From Bordetella genomosp. 1 (GTDB taxonomy: Bacteria > Pseudomonadota > Gammaproteobacteria > Burkholderiales > Burkholderiaceae_B), in assembly GCF_002261335.1 (NCBI RefSeq), contig NZ_NEVL01000001.1:744001-808000 (forward strand): a stretch of 64,000 bases of DNA, in the 5' to 3' direction. Shown one piece after another: positions 17,425 to 26,304 of the stretch. The notes beneath the pieces are model-generated. The model did not search any database. It saw only the letters and a program-made list of their open reading frames with translations, and had not been told where the DNA came from. The position numbers and the translations under genes are program-made. Positions within the stretch are counted from its first letter, which is position 1. Each line of letters starts with the position of its first letter.

Positions 17425-18303
17425 AAAACCGAAGTGTCCCCCGTGTCGGCCTCCATCGCCCGCGTCCCGCCCCTGCCTCTCGTCATGCTGGAGCCGCTGG
17501 TGCGCGCCACGCTGCTCGAAGACCTGGGCCGCGCCGGCGACATCACCACCGATGCCATCGTGCCCGTCGAGGCCCGTGGCCGCACCCGCCTGGTGGCGCG
17601 CCAGGCCGGCGTGCTGGCCGGCCTCGACATCGCGCGCCTGGCGTTCCGCCTGGTCGATCCCGAGATCGCGTTCCGCGCCTTGCTCGCCGACGGCGCCCGC
17701 CTCGAGCCCGGCAGTGAGATCGCGGTGATCGAAGGGCCCGCGCGCGGCATGCTGACCGCGGAGCGCACCGCGCTGAATTTCCTCGGTCACCTGAGCGGCG
17801 TGGCCACGGCCACGGCGTCGATCGCCGACGCGATCGCGCACACCCGCTGCAAGGTGACCTGCACGCGCAAGACGCTGCCGGGCCTGCGCGCCGTGCAGAA
17901 ATACGCGGTGCGCGTGGGCGGCGGCAGCAATCACCGCTACGGCCTGGACGACGCCGTGCTCATCAAGGACAACCACGTGGCGCTGGCCGGGGGCGTGAGC
18001 GCGGCGGTGCAGCGCGCCCGTGCCGCGGTCGGCCACATGGTCAAGATCGAACTCGAGGTCGACACGCTGGCGCAGCTCGAGGAAGCCCTCGCGCTCGAGG
18101 TCGACGTGGTACTGCTCGACAACATGGACAACGCCACGCTGCGCGCGGCCGTGGCGCTGGTCGATGGCCGGGCCATCACCGAAGCATCGGGCCGCATCAC
18201 ACCCGACACGGCGCCTGGCATCGCGGCCACGGGCGTGGACCTGATGGCGGTGGGCTGGCTCACGCACAGCGCGCGCGTGCTGGACATCGGCCTGGACAGC
18301 TGA
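17416..18303 (+). CDS. nadC: Quinolinate (nicotinate-nucleotide) phosphoribosyltransferase NadC
   Basis: 295 residues. It converts quinolinate and PRPP to nicotinate mononucleotide, CO2 and PPi. Diagnostic segments are [55 protein letters not shown] with [20 protein letters not shown], and LDNMDN. nadA and nadB are not in the window; Bordetella and Achromobacter are known to carry an orphan nadC used for quinolinate salvage. ATG 17416 has no ribosome-binding site and lies in operator site 2, so translation may start at ATG 17485, just before [14 protein letters not shown]. The next gene is a Bug receptor. Confidence 0.96.
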   Translation: MSIKTEVSPVSASIARVPPLPLVMLEPLVRATLLEDLGRAGDITTDAIVPVEARGRTRLVARQAGVLAGLDIARLAFRLVDPEIAFRALLADGARLEPGSEIAVIEGPARGMLTAERTALNFLGHLSGVATATASIADAIAHTRCKVTCTRKTLPGLRAVQKYAVRVGGGSNHRYGLDDAVLIKDNHVALAGGVSAAVQRARAAVGHMVKIELEVDTLAQLEEALALEVDVVLLDNMDNATLRAAVALVDGRAITEASGRITPDTAPGIAATGVDLMAVGWLTHSARVLDIGLDS

Positions 18304-18388
18304 ACCGACTCTCTCCGATTTTCCGACCTCGCGGACCCTTCGGCGCACGCCTGCCTGCATGCGCCGGGGCGGCCTGCACCCTGCGATC

Positions 18389-19387
18389 ATGAAACGTACT
18401 CTGTGGCTTTCTCTTGCAGCACTCGCCCTGGCGCTTTCGGCGCTGGCCCTGAGCACCGCCGGCGGCTCCTCGGTGGCGCGCGAGGTGGCGCCCGCCTGGC
18501 CCACCCGCCCGCTCACCATCGTCGTGACGTTCCCGCCGGGCGGCGGCACCGACCTGTTGGCGCGCAAGATCGGCGCGGCGCTGGCCGCCGAGCTGGGCCA
18601 GCCGGTGGTGGTGGAAAACCGCCCGGGCGCGAGCGGCAACATCGGCGCGCGCGCGGTGGCGCAGGCCGCGCCCGACGGCTACACGCTGCTGATGGTGAAC
18701 AGTTCGTTCGCGATCAATCCCGGCGTGTTCCGCAAGCTCGATTTCTCGCCGGAACACGATTTCGCCGCCGTGATCAACGTGGCGTTCGTGCCCTCGGTGG
18801 TGGTGACCCGCGCCGACACGGGCTACGCGACCCTGGCGCAGGCGCTCGCGCGCGGCCGGCCGCAAGACCCGCTCGCCTTCGCCTCCTGCGGCAACGGCAC
18901 GCCGCAACACCTGGCCGGCGAGATGCTGCAGCTCGCCAGCGGCGCCACGCTGCAACACGTGCCCTACAAGGGCTGCGGGCCGGCCCTCACCGACGTGCTG
19001 TCGGGGCAGGTGCCGGTGGGTATCGTGACGGCCTCGAGCGCGGTGCCCTTCATCAACAGCGGCAAGCTGCGGGCGCTGGCCGTGACCTCGCCCGAGCGTT
19101 CGCTGTTGCTGCCGCGCGTGCCCACGGTGGCGGAATCCGGCATGCCGGGCTATCAGCTCGACCAGTGGCACGGCCTGCTGGCCCCCGCCGGCACGCCGGC
19201 GGCCGTGGTCGACAAAATCAATGCGGCGGTGGCGCGCATCGTGGCCGAGCCGGTGATGCGCAACGCGCTGCTCGACCTGGGCTTCGCGCCCACGGCGTCC
19301 AGCGCGGCCGAATTCGACCGGCTGGTGCATGCCGACATCGCGCGCTTCGCCGAGCTCACCCGCAAACTCAGCCTGCACGCCGATTGA
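18389..19387 (+). CDS. Bug/TctC-family periplasmic binding protein, candidate quinolinate/pyridine receptor
   Basis: 332 residues with an N-terminal signal (1-40). Family features are WPTRPLTIVVTFPPGGGTDL, VENRPGASGNIGARAVA, APDGYTLLM, HVPYKGCGPALTDVLSGQVP and GKLRALAVTSPERS. It has two Cys in the binding-site region (FASCGNG and YKGCGPA), where most Bug proteins have other residues. It lies 85 bases after nadC on the same strand and may be co-transcribed. Bug27 of B. pertussis binds nicotinate, nicotinamide and quinolinate. The neighbourhood makes a pyridine ligand the best guess, which is inference. Confidence 0.92.
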   Translation: MKRTLWLSLAALALALSALALSTAGGSSVAREVAPAWPTRPLTIVVTFPPGGGTDLLARKIGAALAAELGQPVVVENRPGASGNIGARAVAQAAPDGYTLLMVNSSFAINPGVFRKLDFSPEHDFAAVINVAFVPSVVVTRADTGYATLAQALARGRPQDPLAFASCGNGTPQHLAGEMLQLASGATLQHVPYKGCGPALTDVLSGQVPVGIVTASSAVPFINSGKLRALAVTSPERSLLLPRVPTVAESGMPGYQLDQWHGLLAPAGTPAAVVDKINAAVARIVAEPVMRNALLDLGFAPTASSAAEFDRLVHADIARFAELTRKLSLHAD

Positions 19388-19396
19388 GGCCCGGGC

Positions 19397-20107
19397 TCAG
19401 ACCGTCGCGGCCTGGGCCTCGAGCTGTTGCTTCAGGTCGGGTGCGAGCTTGAGCTGGCGCGCCAGTTCGTCGAGGTAGGCGCGCTCCATGAAGCTTTCCT
19501 CGTCGACCACCAGCACGCTGGCCAGGTACATCTCGGCCGCCATTTCGGGCGTCTGCGCCGCGCGCGCCACCACGGCCGGATCGACCGGACGCGCCAGCTC
19601 GGCCTCGAGCCAGCCGCGGTCGGCGGCATCGCCGGAGAGACGGGTGAGCTCCTGCTCCAGCAGTTGGCGTTCGTCGGGGCCGATATGGCCGTCGGCCTTG
19701 GCCGCGCCGATCATGGCGGTGAGGATGGCGCTGGCATGCTGCTCGACCTGGGCGGGCGGGAGCCGGTCCACGGTCTGCGGTTGGGGCAGGGCGGCCGGCA
19801 CCGCAGCCACGCCCTGGGGCGGCGTGCCGCCGGCCTGCTTGCGCTGCCATTGGTCATAGGCGCGATACGCCAGCACGCCCACCGCCGCCACGCCGCCATA
19901 GACGGCGAGCTTGCCGCCCACCTTGCGCGCCTTCTTGCTGCCCATCAGCAGTCCGAGGGCGCCGGCGCCCAGCGCGCCACCGCCCAATCCCTTCAGGAAC
20001 GAGCCGTTGCCGCCGCCCTGCGTGGCCTCGCTCGCGCGGCTGGCCGCGCCCTGGACCAGGCTCTGGCCGGATTGGAGAAGTTGATCGAGCAATTGACGAG
20101 CACTCAA
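19397..20107 (-). CDS. DUF533/TerB-like (YebE family) membrane-associated protein
   Basis: 236 residues. The N-terminal part is Gly-rich (KGLGGGALGAGALGLLMGSKKARK) with one membrane-like stretch (about 67-82). A C-terminal TerB-like helical domain follows (about 120-230; ILTAMIGAAKADGHIGPDER, acidic metal-binding-type DGHIGPDE). This matches the DUF533/YebE family, found in many proteobacteria and sometimes linked to envelope stress. It is convergent with the Bug gene (9 bases between stops). No operon partner is apparent. Confidence 0.9.
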   Translation of the reverse strand: MSARQLLDQLLQSGQSLVQGAASRASEATQGGGNGSFLKGLGGGALGAGALGLLMGSKKARKVGGKLAVYGGVAAVGVLAYRAYDQWQRKQAGGTPPQGVAAVPAALPQPQTVDRLPPAQVEQHASAILTAMIGAAKADGHIGPDERQLLEQELTRLSGDAADRGWLEAELARPVDPAVVARAAQTPEMAAEMYLASVLVVDEESFMERAYLDELARQLKLAPDLKQQLEAQAATV

Positions 20108-20248
20108 GGTGGGCTCCTGTGACAGTGACTAACGTCATTCTGACCTTGTTGCATTGCAAAAGTTCAGATGGCTGTCAGCTTCGGTAATCAGGGACGGCGT
20201 GCTAAAAGAGGGCGTCGCGGTCGACCCGCAACCTCTGGAGCCCCTCCC

Positions 20249-20641
20249 ATGACCATCACGCTACGCGCCAATGCGCCCGGCACGCTGCAATACACCGCCC
20301 AGGCCGAGGGCCATGACCTGCCGGTCGCCATGCCGGCGCCGCTGGGCGAGGGGCCCGATCCGCACGATTATTTCGATACCGCGCTGGGCGGCTGCAAGGC
20401 GCTCACGCTGATGGTGTATGCGCAGCGCAAGCAGATCCCGTTGCAGTCGGTGGATGTGGACGTGGTGCGCGATGGCTCGGAAGAGCGGCGCGGCGTCTAT
20501 CGCCTGACGGCGCAACTGCGCCTGAATGGCGACCTGACCCAGGCGCAGCGCGAGGAATTGCTGGCGGTGGCGGAAAAGTGCCCGATCCACAAACTCATGA
20601 CCGCCGTGGACGTGCAGGTCTCGACGATCCTGCAGCCCTGA
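20249..20641 (+). CDS. OsmC family peroxiredoxin-like protein
   Basis: 130 residues. The two family cysteines are present: LGGCKALTLMVYAQRK (peroxidatic) and AEKCPIHKLM (resolving). They fit OsmC/Ohr or the YhfA-type subgroup, which reduces organic hydroperoxides with thiols. ATG 20249 has a CTGGAG site upstream. It is convergent with the receiver gene at 20651 (9 bases between stops). Confidence 0.93.
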   Translation: MTITLRANAPGTLQYTAQAEGHDLPVAMPAPLGEGPDPHDYFDTALGGCKALTLMVYAQRKQIPLQSVDVDVVRDGSEERRGVYRLTAQLRLNGDLTQAQREELLAVAEKCPIHKLMTAVDVQVSTILQP

Positions 20642-20650
20642 CGCCGCGCA

Positions 20651-21097
20651 TCAGCGCGCGATGCGATCGCCCTTGCCGGGCTCGGCGGCCGGGGCCAGCG
20701 GCGCCGGCTTCACGCGCGCGGCCGCGCCGCTGTCCGGACGCAGCGGCGCCAGGCGGTGCACCGTATCGAGCACGGCGGTGAGCTCGGCCGGCTTGCGCAG
20801 GTGCGCCGCATGCCCCTGGCAGGCTTCCTCGACCTCGTGCTCGGGCCGGCCGCTCAGGATCAGCACCGGCGTTTCGTTGAGGTAGGCGTTTTCACGCATC
20901 GCGGTCAGCAGCGCACCGCCATCCATGCCGGGCATGTTGAAGTCGGTGATGACGAGGTCGGGGCGCAACTCGAGCATCTGCTGCAGGGCGGTGAGGCCAT
21001 CCGTGTGCGTATGGACGTCGTAGCCTTCGTCGTGCAGGAATTCGCTGAGCATGTCGACGATCATCGGTTGATCGTCGACGAGGAGGATTTTCGTCAT
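20651..21097 (-). CDS. Single-domain response regulator (CheY-like)
   Basis: 148 residues. The receiver is intact: LLVDDQP (acidic pair 8-9), phospho-acceptor Asp in DLVITDFNMPGMDG (about 52), Ser in LILSGRP and Lys in HLRKPAE. A Pro/Ala-rich tail of about 28 residues (ARVKPAPLAPAAEP) follows. There is no output domain, and no kinase is nearby. It may relay phosphate or act by protein contact. ATG 21097 starts within ATCACATG, with no obvious strong ribosome-binding site. Confidence 0.92.
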   Translation of the reverse strand: MTKILLVDDQPMIVDMLSEFLHDEGYDVHTHTDGLTALQQMLELRPDLVITDFNMPGMDGGALLTAMRENAYLNETPVLILSGRPEHEVEEACQGHAAHLRKPAELTAVLDTVHRLAPLRPDSGAAARVKPAPLAPAAEPGKGDRIAR

Positions 21098-21470
21098 GTG
21101 ATGTCGGCCACGCGGGGCGTGGCATCGGGAATTCGTGGATCGCGCCTGGCGGCGCCAGTGGCCGGGCCGTCGTGGGCCGGGGGATGGCGCGAGAGCAAGC
21201 GCAGTGCCTGGCGTCCGCGCCGCGATGACGGGCGGGATTCAGGCAGGCCGCATGCTAGGGCAAGCAGGCGTCCGGCGGCTGAACCAATTGTATCGCCTTG
21301 CAACCATGCCCACGTCGCTCGCGCCGGTCCGGGCCGGGTACGACGGTCGAAAAGCCAGCTCCACGCGGATGCTTTGTGCCCGTGATGCCAGCTGCACAAG
21401 TCCGACAAGGAAAATCGTGCCGCGTTCCCGGCCGGCGTGCATTTAGGCATGAATCCCGGATGTGGCGCCC
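21098..21470. other. 373-base intergenic stretch without a recognisable gene
   Basis: It lies between the receiver gene (minus) and the mltD terminator. Short open frames on both strands look like GC-composition artefacts. It presumably holds the receiver gene's promoter; a TACAAT around 21290 on the minus strand is the only -10-like element noticed, with no good -35. Confidence 0.4.
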
Positions 21471-21507
21471 AAAGAAAAACGCCGCGGCCCCTGCGGGACG
21501 CGGCGTT
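21471..21507 (-). terminator. Rho-independent terminator of gloB-mltD
   Basis: On the minus strand AACGCCGCG (21499-21507) pairs with CGCGGCGTT (21478-21486) and runs into TTTTTCTTT. It lies 20 bases past the mltD stop codon. Confidence 0.88.
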
Positions 21508-21527
21508 CGGGTCGGGCGCGCCGGGCG

Positions 21528-22955
21528 TCAGCCGCGGGTGCCGGTGCCGGGCACGCGCAGTTGCGAGCCCACCTTCAGGTTGTTGCCCTTCAGGTTGTTG
21601 AGCGCGCGCAGCGCGTCGACCGTGGTGCCGTAGCGCTTGGCCAGGCCGAACAGCGTGTCGCCGTTGGAGACCTTGTGGCTGCGCACGTTCGGACGCGCAT
21701 TGTTGGGACGGGCCGGGGGCGTGGGCTTGGCGCGGCTGGCAGGGGTGCGCGAGGCCGGGGTGTCCTTGACCACGCCGTCGAGCGAGCCGACCGGCGCGCC
21801 CAGCGAGGCCAGTTGCACGGCACCGCCGCCGCCGGCATCGGCGGCGCCCGCGGGCACCAGCAGCGTCTGGCCGCTGGCCACCTTCTGGCGCGACGGCACG
21901 TCGTTGATTTCGCGCAGGCGCGCCTCGGCCACGTTGAAGCGCTTGGCGATGGCGGCGTAGCTCTCGCCGCGGCGCGACGAGTAGGCGGTCCAGGTGCTCA
22001 GGTCGCCCTTGAAGTTGCGCAGGTTGGCGTTGAAGGTTTCGACGCGATTGGCCGGCAGCAGCAGCGTGGGCTGGTGTTCGCCGCGGATCAGCGGACGATT
22101 GAAGGAGGGATTGAGCGCCTTGAATTCGTCGAGCGGCATCTCGGCCAGCTTGGCGGCCACTTCGATGTCGATGTCGCTGTTTTTCTGGATCGTGACGAAG
22201 TAGGGCGTGTTGTCGACCTTGGGCAGCGCGACGGCGTAGCGCTTGGGGTCGGCGATGATGTTCTTGATGGCCTGCAACTTGGGCACGTAGTTGCGGGTTT
22301 CGTCGGGCATGTTCAGGCTGAGGTAGTCGGTCGACAGGCCGTTCGCCTCGTTCTTGGCCATGGCGCGCTGCACCGAGCCCTCGCCCCAGTTGTACGAGGC
22401 CAGCGCCAGGTACCAGTCGCCCTGCATCTCGAACAGCTTCTCGAGGTAGTCGAGCGCGGCGTAGGTGGAGGCCACCGGGTCGCGGCGCTCGTCTCGCCAC
22501 CAGTCCTGCTTCAGGTTGAAGTGGGTGCCGGTGGTGGGGATGAACTGCCACAGGCCCGAGGCTTGCGAGCGCGACAGGGCCGTGGGGTTGTAGGCGCTTT
22601 CGACGAACGGCAGCAGGGCCAGTTCGGTGGGCAGGCCCCGGCGGTTGACCTCGTCGACGATGAAATACAGGTACTTGCCGGCCCGCTCGGCCATGCGCTG
22701 CACCGATTCCGGGTGCGACGCGTAGTAGTCCGTCCACTGCTGCGACAGCTCGGTGTTCAGGTTCGGGATGGCGAAGCCGCGGCGGATCCGGTCCCAGGCA
22801 TCGCGCGGCGGGCTGGTGAGGTCGACGGTGCGCGACGTGTCTTTGGCGATATACCGACTCGAGGATCCCTCGGCCTGTTGGGGCTTGTGGCTGGTGCCTG
22901 CGCAGCCCGCGAGGGCGACGAGAAGAAGCGGGATCAGGAGTCGGATAAAGCTCAT
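21528..22955 (-). CDS. mltD: Membrane-bound lytic murein transglycosylase D with LysM domains
   Basis: 475 residues. It is a lipoprotein: MSFIRLLIPLLLVALAGC gives a lipobox LAGC at residue 18. The SLT/GH23 catalytic domain (about 95-210) has the catalytic Glu in LLPFVESAYNPTA, then SGLWQFIPTTG and ASYNWGEG. Peptidoglycan-binding repeats follow: one degenerate LysM (WTAYSSRRGESYAAIAKRF) and a clear C-terminal LysM (VSNGDTLFGLAKRYGTT). It cleaves peptidoglycan glycan strands to 1,6-anhydro products at the outer membrane. It sits 7 bases after gloB. ATG 22955 is set by the signal peptide. Confidence 0.96.
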   Translation of the reverse strand: MSFIRLLIPLLLVALAGCAGTSHKPQQAEGSSSRYIAKDTSRTVDLTSPPRDAWDRIRRGFAIPNLNTELSQQWTDYYASHPESVQRMAERAGKYLYFIVDEVNRRGLPTELALLPFVESAYNPTALSRSQASGLWQFIPTTGTHFNLKQDWWRDERRDPVASTYAALDYLEKLFEMQGDWYLALASYNWGEGSVQRAMAKNEANGLSTDYLSLNMPDETRNYVPKLQAIKNIIADPKRYAVALPKVDNTPYFVTIQKNSDIDIEVAAKLAEMPLDEFKALNPSFNRPLIRGEHQPTLLLPANRVETFNANLRNFKGDLSTWTAYSSRRGESYAAIAKRFNVAEARLREINDVPSRQKVASGQTLLVPAGAADAGGGGAVQLASLGAPVGSLDGVVKDTPASRTPASRAKPTPPARPNNARPNVRSHKVSNGDTLFGLAKRYGTTVDALRALNNLKGNNLKVGSQLRVPGTGTRG

Positions 22956-22962
22956 TGTCGGG

Positions 22963-23781
22963 TCACTTGAAATTGTTCTTCCATTCACGCAGCGCGGCAA
23001 AGACTTCCACGGGGCTGGACAATGCGTGTCCGGCCCGGGCGGCTGCAGCCTTGGCGACATCTACTTCCAGGGTACGCAGGAACGGATTGGTGGCCCGCTC
23101 CTGACCGATCCAGGATGGCAGGGTTGGGACACCTTCTGCGCGTAATTGCTGGGCCCGCTCGTACCACTGTTGCAGGGTGCGGTTGGCAGGTTCGACCGCC
23201 AGCGCCCAGCGCAAGTTGGCTAGAGTGTACTCGTGTGCACAGAAAACCTGTGTATCTTCCCGTAAAGTCCCCAATTTCTGCAGAGATTCGCTCATTTGCG
23301 CGGGCGTGCCCTCGAACAGCCGGCCGCAGCCCGCCGCGAACAGCGTGTCGCCACAGAAGAGCGCCGGGGTGTCGCCGGCCGTGCCGACGTAGGCGATGTG
23401 GCCGGCGGTGTGGCCCGGCACGTCGAGCACGCGCAGCGTCAGGGCCACCTCGGGCAGCGCGACCGTGTCGCCTTCGCCCAGCGGCACGTCGCAGTGCGGC
23501 AGGGTCTCGAGCGCGGGGCCGTAGACGCGCGCGCCGGTCTCCTGCACCAGTTCGATCACACCGCCCACGTGGTCGGCGTGGTGATGCGTGAGTAGAATGG
23601 CGCGCAGTGTCAGGTTCCGGTCGCGCAGAAGGCGGCGTACCGGTTCGGCCTGGCCGGGATCGACGACCACCACCGAGGCATCGCGCACGATGGCCCAGAT
23701 ATAGTTGTCATTGAAGGCAGGCAGGGGCAGGATGCGGACACCGCCGTCGGCGGCGCCCGTGATGTCGGGCTTGGCTTGCAT
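22963..23781 (-). CDS. gloB: Hydroxyacylglutathione hydrolase (glyoxalase II)
   Basis: 272 residues. It is a metallo-beta-lactamase fold with the binuclear metal site THHHADHVGG (about 65-74), PGHTAGHIAY, FCGDTLFAAGCGRLFEGT and the later CAHEYT, as in glyoxalase II. The C-terminal substrate domain has NPFLR. It hydrolyses S-lactoylglutathione to lactate and glutathione. It is divergent from the methyltransferase gene 16 bases away, and together with mltD forms a two-gene operon. The ATG 23781 start removes a long upstream extension without homology. Confidence 0.96.
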   Translation of the reverse strand: MQAKPDITGAADGGVRILPLPAFNDNYIWAIVRDASVVVVDPGQAEPVRRLLRDRNLTLRAILLTHHHADHVGGVIELVQETGARVYGPALETLPHCDVPLGEGDTVALPEVALTLRVLDVPGHTAGHIAYVGTAGDTPALFCGDTLFAAGCGRLFEGTPAQMSESLQKLGTLREDTQVFCAHEYTLANLRWALAVEPANRTLQQWYERAQQLRAEGVPTLPSWIGQERATNPFLRTLEVDVAKAAAARAGHALSSPVEVFAALREWKNNFK

Positions 23782-23797
23782 AGCGTGAGGATGGATA

Positions 23798-24565
23798 GTG
23801 GCTGAGGTAACGTCGCCGATTGTAGAACTCGCCGATTGGTTCGACTCTGCGCCCGGGCAATACGCCCTGGCCTGGGAGCGCGAGCGCTTCGATGAGCTGG
23901 TGGCGGACATCTTCGGCTACCACGCCTGGCAGGTCGGCCTGCCGCAGCTCGACCTGCTGCGCGCCAACCGCATGCCGTTCAAGGCCTGGGTCGGCAACGA
24001 GGCCGTGGCCGGCGCGTGGCAGCAGGCCAGCGTGATCGCCGCGCCCGAGGCGCTGCCGTTCGAATCCCAGACCGTCGACCTGCTGCTGTTGCCGCACACC
24101 TTCGAATGCGCCGAAGCCCCGCACCTGGTGCTGCGCGAGGTCGAGCGGGTGCTGGTGCCCGAGGGCCGCGTGATCGTTTCCGGCTTCAACCCCTGGAGCC
24201 TGTGGGGCGCGCGCAATGCCATGCCGGGCATGGAAGCCTGGCTGCCATCCGCGCGCCAGGCCCAGATGTCGGTGCCGCGCCTGAAAGACTGGCTCAAGCT
24301 GCTGTCCTTCGACATCGACAGCACGCATTACGGCTGCTTCGCGCCGGCCTGCCGCACCGAACAATGGCTGCGGCGCTGGCATTTCCTCGAGCGCCACGGC
24401 GCGCGCTGGTGGAAGATGGGCGGCGCCGTTTACGTGGTGTCGGCGGTCAAGCGCGTGGCCGGCATGCGGCTGATCGGCCCGGCCTGGAAGAAAAAGGCCA
24501 AGGCGGCCCCGGCCGCATCGGTCGTGGTCAATCGCAGCGCCACGCCGGCGCACGCCGACGAATAA
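23798..24565 (+). CDS. Class I SAM-dependent methyltransferase (Methyltransf_11 type)
   Basis: 255 residues from GTG 23798 (GAGG just upstream). Recognisable are ALPFESQTVDLLLLPHTFE (motif II/III region), VLREVERVLVPEGRVIVSGF and PWSLWGAR. This family member is typically encoded between gloB and rnhA in Burkholderiales. The glycine-rich SAM loop is not obvious (an atypical N-terminus). The substrate is unknown. The basic C-terminal tail (KKKAKAAP) is probably disordered. Confidence 0.88.
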   Translation: MAEVTSPIVELADWFDSAPGQYALAWERERFDELVADIFGYHAWQVGLPQLDLLRANRMPFKAWVGNEAVAGAWQQASVIAAPEALPFESQTVDLLLLPHTFECAEAPHLVLREVERVLVPEGRVIVSGFNPWSLWGARNAMPGMEAWLPSARQAQMSVPRLKDWLKLLSFDIDSTHYGCFAPACRTEQWLRRWHFLERHGARWWKMGGAVYVVSAVKRVAGMRLIGPAWKKKAKAAPAASVVVNRSATPAHADE

Positions 24566-24604
24566 CCCAGGCCGCCCCGCGGGCGGCCATTTCAAAGAAG
24601 TGAC

Positions 24605-25075
24605 ATGCAAGAGAATTCGACCCCGATCGACGCCGTGGAAATGTGGACAGACGGCGCCTGCAAGGGCAATCCCGGCCCGGGGGGCTGGGGCGTCTTGATG
24701 AAGGCAGGTGGCCATCAGAAAACCATGTTTGGCGGCATGCCCGAAACCACCAACAACCGCATGGAGCTGCAGGCGGTCATCGAAGGGCTGCGGGCGCTCA
24801 AGCGGGCCTGCACGGTCGTGATCCATACCGACTCGCAATACGTGATGAAGGGCATGATGGAATGGCTGCCCAACTGGAAGCGCCGCGGCTGGATGACGGC
24901 CGACAAGAAGCCCGTGAAGAACGTCGAGCTCTGGCAGGAGCTCGACGCACAGGTCGCGCGCCACACCGTGTCGTGGCGCTGGGTGCGCGGCCACAACGGC
25001 GATCCGGGCAACGAGATGGCCGACACGCTGGCCAACGAGGGCGTGGCCAGCGTGGCCAAGAGCCGCCGCGTCTGA
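24605..25075 (+). CDS. rnhA: Ribonuclease HI
   Basis: 156 residues. The catalytic DEDD set is visible: [17 protein letters not shown] (Asp), [10 protein letters not shown] (Glu), [11 protein letters not shown] (Asp) and [13 protein letters not shown] (Asp), with the active-site His in [10 protein letters not shown]. It cleaves the RNA strand of RNA-DNA hybrids. It follows the methyltransferase gene by 39 bases, likely in the same operon. In related genomes dnaQ usually follows rnhA; here an RND pump intervenes. Confidence 0.97.
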   Translation: MQENSTPIDAVEMWTDGACKGNPGPGGWGVLMKAGGHQKTMFGGMPETTNNRMELQAVIEGLRALKRACTVVIHTDSQYVMKGMMEWLPNWKRRGWMTADKKPVKNVELWQELDAQVARHTVSWRWVRGHNGDPGNEMADTLANEGVASVAKSRRV

Positions 25076-25118
25076 GCGCCGCTTAGGGGATTTCCCCAGT
25101 CCCCCGCGCGCGCGGCGA

Positions 25119-25149
25119 CTGTACCTGTATGTAAATGCAGGTGATACAG
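25119..25149. promoter_or_regulatory. Dyad upstream of the RND pump operon (candidate operator)
   Basis: ACCTG (25123-25127) and CAGGT (25138-25142) are nested in CTGTA...TACAG (25119-25149), giving an interrupted dyad with an AT-rich centre. It lies 60-90 bases before the adaptor gene. No regulator gene is adjacent. Confidence 0.5.
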
Positions 25150-25208
25150 TCCGAGGTTCTCTGATCTCTCAGCTCGCTGCCTGACACGCGGGCGTTCGTC
25201 GTTCGCGC

Positions 25209-26294
25209 ATGAAGAAAGCCGCTTTGTTTGCCGTGCTGGCCGTGGGCGTCGCCGCCGGCGCCGCACTGGGTTGGGCCGTTCCGCGCTGGTGGCCCGCCGC
25301 CGCTCCCTCCGCCTCCGCGCCCGCGGCCGCCCCGGCCGTGGTCAAGGTCGCGCCGGTCCGGGTGCAGGTGGCCAAGGTCGAAGAGGTGCCGTTCGCACGC
25401 GGCATCGGCGCCGTCGGCAGCCTGCGTTCGGACGAATCCGTGATCCTGCGGCCCGAAGTGACGGGCCGCATCCAGCATATCGATTTCACCGAAGGGCAGG
25501 CGGTCAAGGCCGGCCAGGTGCTGATCCGCCTGGACGATTCGATCCCGCGCGCCGAGCTGGAACAGGCGCGCGCCAACCTGGCGCTGGCGCAGAGCCAGTA
25601 CAAGCGCTCGGTCGACCTGCAGGGGCGCGGTTTCGTCAGCCAGCAGGCGCGCGACGAGGCGTCCAGCACGCTCAAGGTGCAGCAGGCCGCCACCGTGCTG
25701 GCCCAGGCGCGGCTCGACAAGATGACGATACGCGCGCCGTTCGCCGGCATGGTGGGCCTGCGCGACGTGTCCGTGGGCGACTACGTGAATCAAGGCCAGG
25801 ATCTCGCGCCGCTCGAGGCCATCGATCCGCTCAAGGTCGATTTCCGCGTGCCCGAGATGTACCTGAGCAAGGTCCGCGTGGACCAGGCGCTGAGCGTGCG
25901 GCTGGATGCGCTGCCGGGCCAGGAGCGCGTCGGCAAGGTCTACGCCGTGAGCCCGCTGGTGGACGCGGGCGGCCGCAGCATCCTGCTGCGCGCCACGGTC
26001 GCCAACCCGGATCACACGCTGCGTCCGGGCATGTTCGCGCGGGTGCAGCTGCAGTTCGCCCAGGACCGCGCGCTGGTGGTGCCCGAAGCGGCGCTGGCGC
26101 CTTCGGGGCAGACCCAATATGTCTTCCGCGTGCGCGACGGCCGGGCCCAGCGCATCCAGGTGACGGTGGGCGAGCGGCGCGAAGGCCGCGCCGAGCTGCT
26201 CACCGGCGTGGCGCTGGGCGACGACGTGGTGGTGGCCGGCATCCAGCGGCTGACCGACGGCGCGCCGGTCACGATCGTCAGCGACGCAAGCTGA
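25209..26294 (+). CDS. RND efflux periplasmic adaptor subunit (HlyD/AcrA family)
   Basis: 361 residues. There is one N-terminal membrane/signal segment (1-28), a barrel-sandwich (lipoyl) half-motif SVILRPEVTGRIQHIDFTEG, a short alpha-hairpin (ELEQARANLALAQSQYKR...), then IRAPFAGMVGLRDVSVGDYV and a C-terminal membrane-proximal domain. It is not an obvious lipoprotein; no lipobox is seen. It is followed 10 bases later by the RND permease, which it links to an outer-membrane channel supplied from elsewhere. Confidence 0.95.
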   Translation: MKKAALFAVLAVGVAAGAALGWAVPRWWPAAAPSASAPAAAPAVVKVAPVRVQVAKVEEVPFARGIGAVGSLRSDESVILRPEVTGRIQHIDFTEGQAVKAGQVLIRLDDSIPRAELEQARANLALAQSQYKRSVDLQGRGFVSQQARDEASSTLKVQQAATVLAQARLDKMTIRAPFAGMVGLRDVSVGDYVNQGQDLAPLEAIDPLKVDFRVPEMYLSKVRVDQALSVRLDALPGQERVGKVYAVSPLVDAGGRSILLRATVANPDHTLRPGMFARVQLQFAQDRALVVPEAALAPSGQTQYVFRVRDGRAQRIQVTVGERREGRAELLTGVALGDDVVVAGIQRLTDGAPVTIVSDAS

Positions 26295-26304
26295 GCAGAC
26301 GGCC

